From: Kiloniellaceae bacterium
Lineage (GTDB): Bacteria; Pseudomonadota; Alphaproteobacteria; Kiloniellales; J153
Direction of reading: 5' to 3'
Length of the DNA stretch: 64,000 nt
NCBI GenBank assembly: GCA_021776175.1
Contig: JAJFGJ010000016.1
Coordinates: 136,107 to 200,106, forward strand
Positions within the stretch are counted from its first letter, which is position 1. Each line of letters opens with the position of its first letter. The translations under genes and the position numbers were made by a program. This document shows positions 41,817-52,200 of this stretch, in pieces. Below the pieces are notes generated by a model that made no database searches, was not told the origin of the DNA, and was given only the letters and a program-made list of their open reading frames with translations.

Positions 41817-43217
41817 ATGACCGAATTCACCGATTTTGAGATCAAGGATATCTCCCTCGCCGGCTGGGGCCGCAAGGAACTCGATATCGCCGAATCCGAG
41901 ATGCCGGGATTGATGGCGCTGCGCGAGGAGTTCGGGGCGGCGAAGCCGCTCAAGGGCGCGCGCGTGGCCGGCTCGCTGCACATGACCATCCAGACCGCGG
42001 TCTTGATCGAAACCCTCAAGGTCCTGGGGGCGGACCTTCGTTGGGTGTCTTGCAACATCTACTCGACCCAGGACCATGCAGCGGCCGCGATCGCCAAGGC
42101 CGAGATACCGGTTTTCGCTTACAAGGGCGAAACGCTCGCCGAGTATTGGGACTTCACTCACCGCCTGTTCGAATGGGGCGACGGCGGGGCGCCGAATATG
42201 ATTCTGGACGACGGCGGCGACGCCACCCTGCTGGTTCACCTGGGCATGCGCGCGGAACAGGATATATCGCTGGTGTCCAAGCCGGGGACCGAGGAAGAGG
42301 AATTCATGTTCGCCGCCATCAAGAAACGCCTGGAAAGCCAGCCGGGCTGGTACACGAAGATGGGCAAGGACATTCGCGGCGTCACGGAAGAAACCACCAC
42401 GGGCGTGAACCGGCTTTATCAAATGGAAAAGCAGGGAAGCCTTCTTTTCCCCGCCATCAACGTCAACGACTCGGTGACCAAATCCAAGTTCGATAACCTC
42501 TACGGCTGCCGGGAAAGCCTGGTCGACGGCATTCGCCGCGCCACCGACGTGATGATGTCGGGCAAGGTCGCGGTGGTCGCCGGCTTCGGCGATGTCGGCA
42601 AGGGATCCTCCGCTTCCCTGCGCAACGCCGGATGCCGGGTTCTGGTCACCGAGATCGATCCGATCTGCGCCCTGCAGGCGGCCATGGAAGGCTATGAGGT
42701 GGTCACCATGGAGGAGGCGGCGCCGCGCGGCGACCTCTTCGTCACCACGACCGGCAATTTCGACGTCATCACCATCGATCACATGCGGGCCATGAAAGAC
42801 CGCGCGATCGTGTGTAACATCGGCCATTTCGATAACGAGATTCAGGTCGGCGCGCTGCGCAACTTGACCTGGAACAACATCAAGCCGCAGGTCGACGAAA
42901 TCGCCTTCGCCGACGGTAAGCGGATCATTTTGCTGGCCGAGGGCCGCCTGGTGAACCTGGGCTGCGCGACCGGGCATCCCAGCTTCGTGATGAGCGCTTC
43001 TTTCACCAATCAGGTATTGGCGCAAATAGAGCTTTGGACCAAGCCGGACGCCTACGACAAGAAGGTCTATGTCCTGCCCAAGCATCTGGACGAGAAGGTC
43101 GCGGCGTTGCACCTGGCCAAGGTCGGGGCGAACTTGAGCAAGTTGAGCCAGGAGCAGGCCGATTATATCGGCGTTTCGACCGAAGGCCCCTTCAAGCCGG
43201 AAACCTACCGCTACTGA
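41817..43217 (+). CDS. ahcY: Adenosylhomocysteinase
   Basis: Splits S-adenosylhomocysteine into homocysteine and adenosine with bound NAD, keeping methylation going. The 466-residue sequence has '[20 protein letters not shown]', '[17 protein letters not shown]', the NAD-binding '[20 protein letters not shown]' and '[14 protein letters not shown]', ending in the family's 'KPETYRY'. I chose the ATG at 41817 with the purine-rich 'aaaggacgag' ahead. The 156 bp before it were checked for an SAH riboswitch and none could be supported. Confidence 0.97.
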   Translation: MTEFTDFEIKDISLAGWGRKELDIAESEMPGLMALREEFGAAKPLKGARVAGSLHMTIQTAVLIETLKVLGADLRWVSCNIYSTQDHAAAAIAKAEIPVFAYKGETLAEYWDFTHRLFEWGDGGAPNMILDDGGDATLLVHLGMRAEQDISLVSKPGTEEEEFMFAAIKKRLESQPGWYTKMGKDIRGVTEETTTGVNRLYQMEKQGSLLFPAINVNDSVTKSKFDNLYGCRESLVDGIRRATDVMMSGKVAVVAGFGDVGKGSSASLRNAGCRVLVTEIDPICALQAAMEGYEVVTMEEAAPRGDLFVTTTGNFDVITIDHMRAMKDRAIVCNIGHFDNEIQVGALRNLTWNNIKPQVDEIAFADGKRIILLAEGRLVNLGCATGHPSFVMSASFTNQVLAQIELWTKPDAYDKKVYVLPKHLDEKVAALHLAKVGANLSKLSQEQADYIGVSTEGPFKPETYRY

Positions 43218-43378
43218 CGCCTGGACGTGAGCCGGCGCGGCGTCTTGTCGGCACGGCGCGAAAGACCTAGAATCCCGGCCAATCGGCGATTCGGCGGATT
43301 GCCGGCCAAATTGGGAACCGGGCCACGCCGCCGCGAAGCGTCTCGCGGCAAGGCCCCGGAAGGATTCGTGTCGCACCG

Positions 43379-45778
43379 ATGCAGCCGGGCGTAATAGCAA
43401 TGAATATGCTGGCCCAGTATGGTGGCTGGGCCGCGGCTGTTCTGTGCGCCGTTTTCGCCACTTTCGCCTTGATATACCGCGCCCGCTGGCGCCGCGCCGA
43501 GGAGGCGCTGCCGCTGGCGGAGCAGCGCGCGGATGCCGCCGAGGTTGCCTTGTCGGCGGCACCCATGGGTTGCTTGGCGTTTTCCCACCTCGACGGGACC
43601 ATTCAGGCATCTCCGCGCCTGATCGAAACCCTGGATCTGAGCGAGAACCAGCCCACCGTTGCCCTGTCGGGAGTGCTGAGCGCGTTCGAGGATGCGAGCG
43701 CGCGAAAGCTCTCGATCGCTCTCGAGGCCTTGCTGGCTCAGGGCGGTGGATTCTCGCACCGGCTGCGCGCCGCCGACGGTGCCCGCACCTTTGACGTCAT
43801 AGGGACTCGCGCTCACGCCGCCGACAACGAGGTGGCGATCGATTTCGTTTGGTTCCACGATACCACCGCGGGCGTGGACGCCTTGGCCCGGGCCGAGGCC
43901 GAGCGGAACGCGCTGGCCGCTATCCTCGATACCCTGCCGGTGCCGGTGTGGCGTCGCGGCGAGGACCTGAAATTGAATTATTGCAACGCCGCCTACGCCA
44001 AGGCGGTAGACGCGAAACAGCCGGCGGTGCTGAGCCAGGCGATAGAGATCTTGGGCAAGGCCAAGTCGGACGCCACACTGGCGCTCGCCCGCCGCGCGGT
44101 TCAGAACCAGGCGTCCGCGTATGAATCCCATCACGTCGTGATCGATGGCGCGCGGCGCCGGCTGGAGATCGGCGAAAGCCCCCTGGGCGATGGCACCCTG
44201 GTCGGTCACGCGGTGGACCGCACCGACGCCGAGGACCTGGCGAGCGAGTTGAAACGTCACGTCGAGGCCCATGACGACGTGCTGGAGAACCTGGGCAGCG
44301 GCATCGCCATATTCGGCAAGGATTTTCGTCTGCGGTTCTTCAACTCGGCCTATGCCCGCCTGTGGCACTTGGAAGAATCTTTCCTGAGCACGGAACCGGC
44401 GTTGGGGGATATTCTGGAAGTCCTGCGCGAGCAGCGGAATCTTCCCGAGCATCCCAACTTCCCCGAATACAAGCGCGACTGGATTCGCAGCCTGCAAACC
44501 ATGATCGATACCACGGAGGAGTTGGTTCACCTGCCGGACGGATCGACGTTGCGCCGATTGTCCAGCCCGCATCCCTTTGGCGGCGTGCTCTTCGTCTACG
44601 AGGACGTGACCGACCGCCTGACGCTGGAACGGTCCTACAACACCCTGATCGAAGTGCAACGCGAGACCCTGGACAATCTTTACGAGGGGGTCGCGGTTTT
44701 TGGCGCCGACGGCAGGCTGAAGCTCTTCAATCCCGCCTACTCGCGGATCTGGAACCTGCCGCCGGACCTGCTGGACCAGAAGCCGCACGTGAGGCAGTTG
44801 CTGGATCATGGCCGGCCCTACTTCGAAGAAGGCGATTTGCCCTGGGACGACTACGTTGAATCGCGGGCGGCGCGCGCGACCGAAGCGGAACCGCGTGACG
44901 GACGGCGCACCCGGGCCGACGATTCGGTCATCGACTGGGCCCAGGTGCCCTTGCCGGATGGGGCCTCGCTTTTCACATTCCTGGACGTGACCGATTCCAA
45001 CCGGGTCGAGCGGGCCCTGCGCGACCGCAACGACGCACTGGAGACGGCCGACCGTTTGAAATCGGAGTTCGTGGCCAATATATCCTACGAGTTGCGCACG
45101 CCGCTTAACGCCATCGTCGGGTTCGCCGAAATTCTGGAGAATCAGTTCTTCGGCACTTTGAATGAAAGGCAGTTGGAATACAGCCACGGCATTGTCGAGG
45201 CCTCGCAGCGCCTGATCGCCCTGATCAACGATATCCTCGATCTGGCCACGATCGAGGCCGGTTACATGGAGCTCGACCTCGGCCCCGTGGAAGTGAAGAG
45301 CGTGCTGGAGAGCATCCAGACCCTGGGCCACGAACGCGCGCGCAACCAGAATATTTCGCTGCGGGTGGAATGCCCCGACGATATTGGCACCGTGACCGCG
45401 GATGGGCGGCGTTTGCGGCAGGCCTTGTTCAACCTCTTGTCCAATGCCTTCAAGTTCACGCCCGACGGCGGGGCGATCACGGTATCGTCCCTGCGCACCG
45501 ACACCGAGATCCAATTCGTCGTCTCCGATAGCGGCGCTGGGATTAGCGAAGAAGATCTGGGCCGGGTCTTTGACAAATTCGAACGCGGCAAATCCCTGGC
45601 GGGGAAAGGTGGGCAAAGCGGCGCCGGACTAGGCCTGTCCTTGGTGAAAAGCCTGATCGAATTGCATGGCGGCCGGGTCGATCTACGCTCTACCCCGCAA
45701 GAGGGAACGCAGGTTGTTTGCCGCATCCCCTTGCACGCGACGGGCACGGCGGCGGCGCCCCTGGACGCGACCGCCTAG
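43379..45778 (+). CDS. divL: DivL-like PAS-domain pseudo-histidine kinase (Tyr in H-box)
   Basis: A 799-residue protein. One hydrophobic helix near the N-terminus ('GGWAAAVLCAVFATFALIY') is followed by about four PAS-like repeats (for example 'VLENLGSGIAIFGKDFRLRF' and 'TLDNLYEGVAVFGADGRLKL'). A DHp domain has 'FVANISYELRTPLNAIVGF', with Tyr570 in place of the usual His. The ATPase boxes 'LFNLLSNAFKFTPDGG' and 'VSDSGAGISEED' are intact. A tyrosine here is the hallmark of DivL, which in Caulobacter is an allosteric controller of CckA in the cell-cycle pathway. The gene sits before tsaE, as I recall for other alphaproteobacteria. Confidence 0.85.
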   Translation: MQPGVIAMNMLAQYGGWAAAVLCAVFATFALIYRARWRRAEEALPLAEQRADAAEVALSAAPMGCLAFSHLDGTIQASPRLIETLDLSENQPTVALSGVLSAFEDASARKLSIALEALLAQGGGFSHRLRAADGARTFDVIGTRAHAADNEVAIDFVWFHDTTAGVDALARAEAERNALAAILDTLPVPVWRRGEDLKLNYCNAAYAKAVDAKQPAVLSQAIEILGKAKSDATLALARRAVQNQASAYESHHVVIDGARRRLEIGESPLGDGTLVGHAVDRTDAEDLASELKRHVEAHDDVLENLGSGIAIFGKDFRLRFFNSAYARLWHLEESFLSTEPALGDILEVLREQRNLPEHPNFPEYKRDWIRSLQTMIDTTEELVHLPDGSTLRRLSSPHPFGGVLFVYEDVTDRLTLERSYNTLIEVQRETLDNLYEGVAVFGADGRLKLFNPAYSRIWNLPPDLLDQKPHVRQLLDHGRPYFEEGDLPWDDYVESRAARATEAEPRDGRRTRADDSVIDWAQVPLPDGASLFTFLDVTDSNRVERALRDRNDALETADRLKSEFVANISYELRTPLNAIVGFAEILENQFFGTLNERQLEYSHGIVEASQRLIALINDILDLATIEAGYMELDLGPVEVKSVLESIQTLGHERARNQNISLRVECPDDIGTVTADGRRLRQALFNLLSNAFKFTPDGGAITVSSLRTDTEIQFVVSDSGAGISEEDLGRVFDKFERGKSLAGKGGQSGAGLGLSLVKSLIELHGGRVDLRSTPQEGTQVVCRIPLHATGTAAAPLDATA

Positions 45779-45840
45779 CGTTTTTCCAGGAACAGCGCGT
45801 CCTGGTTTTTGTCCAGAAACACGGCCAGACAACAACATGG
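45776..45840. repeat. Dispersed alphaproteobacterial intergenic repeat, copy 2
   Basis: About 65 bases, aligning with one gap to 19734-19799. It too begins at the stop codon of the gene before it, here divL, and shares 'tttccaggaa', 'tttt', 'gaaacacg' and 'agacaacaac'. The two copies differ in the middle, so neither is a recent transposition. Confidence 0.75.
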
Positions 45841-45873
45841 CGTTCGCCGCGTGGCCGGCTTTCCTAGTTTTTT

Positions 45874-46890
45874 TCAGCCGTTTCCCGGTATGCCCTTAGT
45901 GGTCGAATATTCCCAATGCAAGGCTTGATCGGGAAAAACCAGGTCACGTATCGCGTGCGCCGCCATCGCCGCTTCGGAAAAGCCGCAGAGGATGAGCTTC
46001 AGCTTGCCCGGATAGGCCGCGATGTCGCCGATCGCGAACACGCCCGGTGCGCTGCTTTGGCAGGTTTCCGGATCGACGGCGACATGGCCGTGGTCGAGTT
46101 CCAGCCCCCAATCCGCGATCGGGCCCAGGTTCATGGACAGGCCGAAAAAGGGGAGGAGAATATCGGCTTCCAGGCGCCGGGTTTCGCCGTCCAGGGTTTT
46201 CACGCTCACCGCGTTCAGGTGGCCGTTTTCGCCCTCCAGCCCAGCCAGTTGATAGGGCACGACCAATTCGACGACGCTGCCGCTTTCGGCCAGGGCGTGC
46301 AGGCGCGCGACGGTTTCCGGCGCGCCGCGAAACTTGGGCCGGCGGTGCACGACGTAAATCTTGCGCGCCAGTTCCGCCAGCGACAGCACCCAATCGAGAG
46401 ACGAGTCTCCGCCACCCGCGATGACAAGGCGCTTGCCGCGAAAATCTTCCCGCCGCTTGACCCGATAGAATACGCTGGTGCCCTCGAACTCCGCCAGGCG
46501 CGCCAAGGGCGGCCGGTTCGCGCCGAAGGCGCCGGCGCCCGCCGCGATAATCACCGCGCGGGCGTCGATCCGGGCCCCGGCCGAGGTTTCGACCAACCAG
46601 CGTTCGCCGTGTTTGGTCAGGGCCGTGACCTGCTGGCCCAGGTGATGGACGGGATTAAACGGCGCCGCCTGTTCGCCCAGGCGGTCGACGAAATCCTGGG
46701 CCAGAATCGTAGGGAATCCAGGGATATCGTATATTGGTTTTTCCGGATATAGCGCCGCGCATTGCCCGCCCACGGCCTCCAGGGTGTCGATCACATGGCA
46801 ACTCATTTTCAGCATGCCGCATTCGAAGACGGCGAAGAGGCCGACCGGGCCGGCGCCGATAATGGCGATGTCAGTGGTATGCTCGGTCAT
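45874..46890 (-). CDS. Ferredoxin--NADP reductase, thioredoxin-reductase-like type
   Basis: A 338-residue FAD/NADPH protein that would pass electrons between NADPH and ferredoxin or flavodoxin. The FAD site is 'DIAIIGAGPVGLFAVFECGM', the NADPH site 'RLVIAGGGDSSLDWVLSLAE', and the C-terminal FAD motif 'APGVFAIGDIAAYPGKLKL'. No CxxC redox motif is seen, which separates it from thioredoxin reductase. I chose the ATG at 46890; another lies seven codons upstream. It is divergent from tsaE and convergent with divL, the one minus-strand gene within a long plus-strand run. Confidence 0.9.
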   Translation of the reverse strand: MTEHTTDIAIIGAGPVGLFAVFECGMLKMSCHVIDTLEAVGGQCAALYPEKPIYDIPGFPTILAQDFVDRLGEQAAPFNPVHHLGQQVTALTKHGERWLVETSAGARIDARAVIIAAGAGAFGANRPPLARLAEFEGTSVFYRVKRREDFRGKRLVIAGGGDSSLDWVLSLAELARKIYVVHRRPKFRGAPETVARLHALAESGSVVELVVPYQLAGLEGENGHLNAVSVKTLDGETRRLEADILLPFFGLSMNLGPIADWGLELDHGHVAVDPETCQSSAPGVFAIGDIAAYPGKLKLILCGFSEAAMAAHAIRDLVFPDQALHWEYSTTKGIPGNG

Positions 46891-47024
46891 GGCGCCCCGC
46901 TGGTTCGCCAAGCAGAAACACGGCCGGCGCGATATTGCAAGGCTTGACCCTGGGCGCGGCGCGACAGGGACGCCGGCGTTTCCCCGGTTGCCGCCCCAGG
47001 TTGCGCCCGCTACAAGCTCGGCCT

Positions 47025-47513
47025 ATGGCAGCGCCGCTTCCCCGCTCCGTGACACTGACCCTGGACCTGCCCGATGCGGCGGCGACCGCCGCCCTGGCGC
47101 GGGCCGTGGCCGGACGCGCGCGCCAAGGCGATGTCATCGCCTTGTCCGGCGATCTGGGTGCCGGCAAGACGCACTTCGCGCGCGCTTTCATCCATGCCCT
47201 ATCCGGTGACGAGGCGGAAACCGTGCCCAGCCCCACCTTTACCTTGGTGCAGGTCTACGAACGCACGCCGGCGCCGGTTTGGCACTTCGATCTTTATCGC
47301 CTGGAGCAACCCGAAGAGGTTTATGAGTTGGGCTTCGAGGACGCCCTGGCCCAGGGTATCTCCCTGATCGAATGGCCGGAGCGCCTGGGCCCGCTTTTGC
47401 CGCGCGACCGGCTCGACATCGCGCTGGCTTTCACCGAGAATCCGGACGCACGCCTGGCCGCGCTTAGCGGTCATGGGAACTGGGCGGGGCGCTGCGGGGA
47501 CTTGGCGCCATGA
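47025..47513 (+). CDS. tsaE: tRNA threonylcarbamoyladenosine biosynthesis ATPase TsaE
   Basis: A 162-residue ATPase of the TsaBDE complex that makes t6A37 in tRNA. The P-loop is 'LSGDLGAGKTHFARAF', followed by 'VPSPTFTLVQVYE' and the Walker B-like 'WHFDLYRLE', then 'ISLIEWPERLGPLLP'. I chose the ATG at 47025 because the family fold begins after it; the frame is open 30 codons further. It overlaps amgK as ATGA. It lies downstream of divL. Confidence 0.93.
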   Translation: MAAPLPRSVTLTLDLPDAAATAALARAVAGRARQGDVIALSGDLGAGKTHFARAFIHALSGDEAETVPSPTFTLVQVYERTPAPVWHFDLYRLEQPEEVYELGFEDALAQGISLIEWPERLGPLLPRDRLDIALAFTENPDARLAALSGHGNWAGRCGDLAP

Positions 47514-48544
47514 CCGTGAACCGAGATGCCTCGATCGCGGCTTTCCTCGCCACCGCCGGCTGGGACGGGGCGGAGCGCCGCCTCTTGGCCGCCGATGCTT
47601 CCTTTCGCCGCTACGACCGGGTCGCGCGCGGGAACGAACGCGCGGTCCTCATGGACGCCCCGCCGCCCAAGGAAAGCGTGGCGGCGTTCCTGCGGGTCGC
47701 GCGGCGGCTGATCGACCTGGGTTTGAGCGCGCCACGGCCGCTGCATATGGATGAGCCGGCCGGGTTGCTGCTGCTGGAAGATTTCGGCGACCGCACCTTC
47801 ACCCGCGCCCTGGCGCAGGGGGTGGATGAAGCCGCCTTGTATGGCCTGGCGGCCGATACCTTGATCGCCCTGCATCGCGCCTGGCGGCCACGGGCGCGAG
47901 AAGGCGAAGACCTGCCGCCTTACGATGACGCGCGCCTGCTCGGGGAAGCGGCCCTGCTCACCGAGTGGTTTCTGCCCGCGGTGCGCGGCCTGGAAACTTC
48001 CGATAGCCTCAAGGCTTCGTACCTCGAGGCGTGGCGGGCGGTTTTGCCGAAGGCGCGCGGGGTCCCGGATACCCTGGTCCTGCGCGACTATCACGTCGAT
48101 AATCTCATGCTGCTGGAAGGCCGCGACGGAATCGCGGCGTGCGGCTTGCTCGACTTTCAGGACGCGGTCATAGGACCCATATCTTATGATGTCGTCTCCT
48201 TGCTGGAGGATGCCCGGCGCGATATTCCGCCCGCGATCGTGGAGGCCATGCTGACCCGTTACCTCGATGCCTTCCCCGGTCTGAACCGGGCCGCGTTCCA
48301 GGACTCTTACGCCATCCTGGGGGCGCAGCGCGCGGCCAAGATCATCGGGATTTTCACCCGCCTGCAACGGCGCGACGCCAAGGACGGATACTTGCGCCAC
48401 GTTCCAAGGGTTTGGCGATGGCTCGAGGCGGGATTGGAGAAACCGGTCCTGGCGCCGGTCAAGGCCTGGTTCGACCGCGAGGTGCCGGCCGAACACCGCA
48501 TCGCCCCGCCCGCCGACGACCCGCCCACGGGCGCGCGGCCATGA
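47510..48544 (+). CDS. amgK: N-acetylmuramate/N-acetylglucosamine kinase AmgK-like phosphotransferase
   Basis: A 344-residue aminoglycoside-phosphotransferase-fold kinase. The Brenner motif is 'LVLRDYHVDNLMLLEG', and 'GLLDFQDAVIGPISYDVVSL' supplies the metal-binding Asp. With MurU next to it this is the anomeric sugar kinase of the MurNAc recycling route that bypasses de novo UDP-MurNAc synthesis. It overlaps tsaE before and murU after. The N-terminal 'SFRRYDRVARGNERAVLMD' matches the nucleotide lobe. Confidence 0.9.
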   Translation: MTVNRDASIAAFLATAGWDGAERRLLAADASFRRYDRVARGNERAVLMDAPPPKESVAAFLRVARRLIDLGLSAPRPLHMDEPAGLLLLEDFGDRTFTRALAQGVDEAALYGLAADTLIALHRAWRPRAREGEDLPPYDDARLLGEAALLTEWFLPAVRGLETSDSLKASYLEAWRAVLPKARGVPDTLVLRDYHVDNLMLLEGRDGIAACGLLDFQDAVIGPISYDVVSLLEDARRDIPPAIVEAMLTRYLDAFPGLNRAAFQDSYAILGAQRAAKIIGIFTRLQRRDAKDGYLRHVPRVWRWLEAGLEKPVLAPVKAWFDREVPAEHRIAPPADDPPTGARP

Positions 48545-49275
48545 CGGCCGTCCCTAAACGGGCCATGATCCTGGCCGCCGGCCTGGGTGAGCGCATGCGG
48601 CCCTTGAGCGATTCCCGGCCCAAGCCCCTGATCGAAGTGCGCGGCCGCGCGATGATCGATTCCGTCCTCGACCGTCTGGACGCGGCCGGGGTGCGCGAGG
48701 CGGTGGTCAACTTGCACTACCTGGGGCATATGATCGAGGCCCATTTGAAGGATCGGGCGCGGCCGCGGGTTTCGTTTTCGCCCGAGGCGGATCGCTTGGA
48801 AACCGGCGGCGGCGTGCGCAACGCCCTGCCGCTGCTCGGCAAGAAAGCTTTTTTCGTCATTAATGGCGATATCTGCTGGTTGGACGGCTGCAGCCCGGCC
48901 TTGCACCGCCTGGCCGGCGCCTGGGACGGCGGCAAGATGGATGCCCTGCTGCTCGCCCATCCCACGGCCTTCGCGGTCGGCTACGAGGGGCGCGGCGACT
49001 TTATTCTGGGGCCCGGCGGCCAACTGCGCCGCCGCAGGGAGCGCGAAGTCGCCCCCTTCGTCTTCGCCGGCATGCAAATTCTCCACCCGCGCCTGTTCGA
49101 CGGCGCGCCGGACGGCGCCTTCTCTCTCAACCGCCTCTACGATGCGGCGGCCGAGCGCGGCCGTCTCTGGGGTCTGCGCCACGACGGCGAATGGTTTCAT
49201 GTCGGCACGCCCGAGGACCTCCACGAAGTCGAAGATGAGCTGCATCATCTGAGTGTTCACTCGGTGCACCGGTGA
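48541..49275 (+). CDS. murU: N-acetylmuramate alpha-1-phosphate uridylyltransferase MurU
   Basis: A 244-residue sugar nucleotidyltransferase giving UDP-MurNAc. The signature 'RAMILAAGLGERMRPLSDSR' with following Lys ('PKPLIEV'), 'VINGDICW' (metal Asp), and 'EWFHVGTPEDLHEVEDEL' at the end fit the family. The ATG at 48541 overlaps the amgK stop. The last codons overlap the GTG start of addB. Together amgK and murU make a fosfomycin-insensitive cell-wall recycling branch, as known in Pseudomonas. Confidence 0.92.
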   Translation: MTAVPKRAMILAAGLGERMRPLSDSRPKPLIEVRGRAMIDSVLDRLDAAGVREAVVNLHYLGHMIEAHLKDRARPRVSFSPEADRLETGGGVRNALPLLGKKAFFVINGDICWLDGCSPALHRLAGAWDGGKMDALLLAHPTAFAVGYEGRGDFILGPGGQLRRRREREVAPFVFAGMQILHPRLFDGAPDGAFSLNRLYDAAAERGRLWGLRHDGEWFHVGTPEDLHEVEDELHHLSVHSVHR

Positions 49276-52200
49276 GCCGCGAGGCTTCTCCCTCAAGTAA
49301 AGTCGCGCCGGCGTTCTATACGATCGCGCCCAATGTCTCCTTCGTCGATGCCCTGGCCCACGGCCTCTTGGCGCGCGGCGGCGGCGATCCGCTTGCCCTG
49401 GCCCGGCACACGGTCCTTCTACCCACACGGCGCGCCTGCCGCGCCCTGCAGGAGGCTTTCCTGCGCGCCAGCCATGGCCGCTCCTTGCTTCTGCCGCGCT
49501 TGGTCCCCTTGGGCGATATCGACGCCGAGGAATTGATCCTGGCCGGTGGCGACGCCGGGCTCGAGCCCCCCGGCGCCCTGGACTTGCCGCCGCCCATGGC
49601 AAGCTTGCGCCGGCAACTCTTGCTCGCGCGCTTGATTCAGCATGGAGGGCAGGCGCCGAACGAGGACCTGGCCGTGCGCCTGGCCGGGGAACTGGCCCGC
49701 CTGCTCGATCAGGTCGAGACGGAGGGCCTGGATTTCACCGGCCTGGAGGACTTGGCGCCGGCCGATTATGCCGATCACTGGCAGATCACCCTGCGCTTCC
49801 TGGCGATCCTGACCGAGCGCTGGCCCTCGGTTCAGGCCGAGCTGGGATGCATAGGAGCGGCCGAGCGCCGCCGCCGCTTGTTGGAGCTGCAAGCCGAAGC
49901 CTGGTCCAGCGCCCCGCCCGATCGTCCCATCGTCGCCGCCGGTTCGACCGGCAGCATTCCGGCGACCGCCGCTCTGCTAGGCGTCATAGCGCGCTTACCC
50001 CAGGGCGCCGTGGTTCTGCCCGGCCTGGACCGCGCCTGCGGCGATGCGGCCTGGCGGGAAATTCAGGACGATCCCGCGCATCCGCAACATGGTTTGGCGG
50101 CCCTGCTCGCCGGCCTGGAAGTCCCCCGCGAAGCGGTCCGGGACTGGCCGGGCGAAACGCCGCCCGGCGCCCCCGATGGCAGGGTCCGTTTGATCGGGCT
50201 GGCGCTCGCCCCGGCCGCCGCCACCGCGCGTTGGCACGATCAGGGCGAGGGAGCCGCGCCCAAGGATCTCGCGGCGGCCCTGGCGCGGGTGCGCCGTATC
50301 GACTGCCCCGGACCGGGCGAGGAGGCGGGCGTTATCGCGTGCTTGCTGCGCGAGGCGCTGGAGACGCCGGGCCGCCGGGCCGCCCTGGTCACGCCCGACC
50401 GGGCGCTGGCGCGCCGGGTCGCCGCCACCTTGGGCCGCTGGGGCATCGCGGTCGACGATTCCGCCGGCACCCCCTTGGCCGACACGCCGCTGGGCGCCTT
50501 CCTGCGCTTGACCGCCCAGATGATCGCCGAAGGCTTGAGCCCGCTGGGCCTGCTCGCCGCGCTCAAGCATCCGCTCGCCGCCGGAGGGCTGATGCCGGGG
50601 AAATTTCGTGGCCGTGTGCGGGCGCTTGAACGGTACGTCCTGCGTGGGGCGCGGCCGGCGCCGGGCTTTGCTGGATTACGGGCGGCCTTGCGTGCGGCAC
50701 GCGCGGATAAGGCGTTGCTCGCCTGGTTGAAGGATCTGGAAGCCCTGTGCGCGCCGCTGGTGAAGGCCATGCGCGGCGCGCGGTCTCTCGGCGATATCAT
50801 CGATGCCCATGTCGGGGTCGCGGAAGCCATAGCGGCGACCCGCGAGGAAACCGGGGCGCAACGCCTCTGGGCCGGAGAAGCGGGTGAGGCCATGGCCGAG
50901 TTCTTGGCCGAGCTGCGCGCGGCGGCGGCGGAAGTTCCCGATCTGGCCGCCAAGGCCATGGGCGCGCGCTATCCGGCCTTGTTCTCGGCCCTGCTGGTGG
51001 GCCAGGCTGTGCGGCCGCGCTACGGTCGCCATCCGCGCCTGGCGATCTGGGGGCCACTGGAGGCGCGCCTGCAACACGCCGATCTGGTCATCGTGGGCGG
51101 CCTGAACGAAGGCACCTGGCCGGGCGAGGCCGAAGCCGGCCCCTGGCTCAGCCGGCCCATGCGCGCCGTCTTCGGCCTGCCCGCGCCGGAGCGGCGCATC
51201 GGCCTGTCGGCGCACGATTTCGCCCAGGCGTTTTGCGCGCCAAGCGTGGTGCTGACGCGCGCGGCCCGGGTCGAGGGCACGCCCACGGTGCCGTCGCGCT
51301 GGCTTCTGCGCCTCGACGCCTACCTCGGCACTTTCGATAAGCGTCCGAACTTAAGCGCGCAGGCTCAATCCACGATCGACTGGGCCGAGGCCCTGGACCG
51401 CCCCGCGCGCACGGTCGACTCCGAGGCTCCGGCGCCGCGCCCGCCGCGCGCGGCACGGCCGCGAAAACTCTCGGTCACGGCGGTCGAGACCTGGATGCGC
51501 GATCCCTACGATCTCTATGCCCGACGCATCCTCGGGCTCAAGGCGCTCGATCCCATCGATGCCGATCCCGGCGCGGCGCAGTTGGGGACCCTCGTCCATG
51601 CGGCGCTCGAATCCTACATTCGCGATTATCCGGACGGGCCGCCGGGCGATCCCGAGGTGGCCTTGATCGCCCACGGCCGCGCGATCTTCGAGGCCGATGA
51701 CACGCCCCCCGGTATTCGCGCCTTTTGGTGGCCGCGATACAAGCGCATCGCCCAATGGTTCGCGGCCCGCGAACGCGGCGGCGCGGACATGGGGCGCCGC
51801 TTCGCCGAAGTCACGGGGAAGATGACGATTACCGCGCCCGGCGGCGATTTTACTTTGACCGCCAAGGCCGACCGCATCGACCTGGGCGGCGGCGGCACCT
51901 TGACCATCCTGGATTACAAGACCGGCGGCGTGCCCAATACCAAGGAGGTCGACTTCGGTTTTTCGCCGCAACTGCCGCTCGAGGCCGCGATCGCGGCGGG
52001 CGGCGGTTTCGAATCCGTGCCCGGCGCCGCCGTGGCGCGCCTGGAATATTGGCGCCTGACCGGTGCCGAGCCGCCGGGCGTTATCAAGCCCATAGGCGGC
52101 GACCCAGGCACGCGGGCGGCGGATGCGCTGGCGGGCCTGGAGCAACTGATCGCGGAGTTCGACGATCCGAAAACGCCTTACCTGGCGCGGCCCCGGCCTA

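Noticed and set aside
43211-45616. 801-codon frame opposite the DivL-like gene
   Set aside because: Antisense shadow; the sense frame has PAS and kinase motifs throughout.
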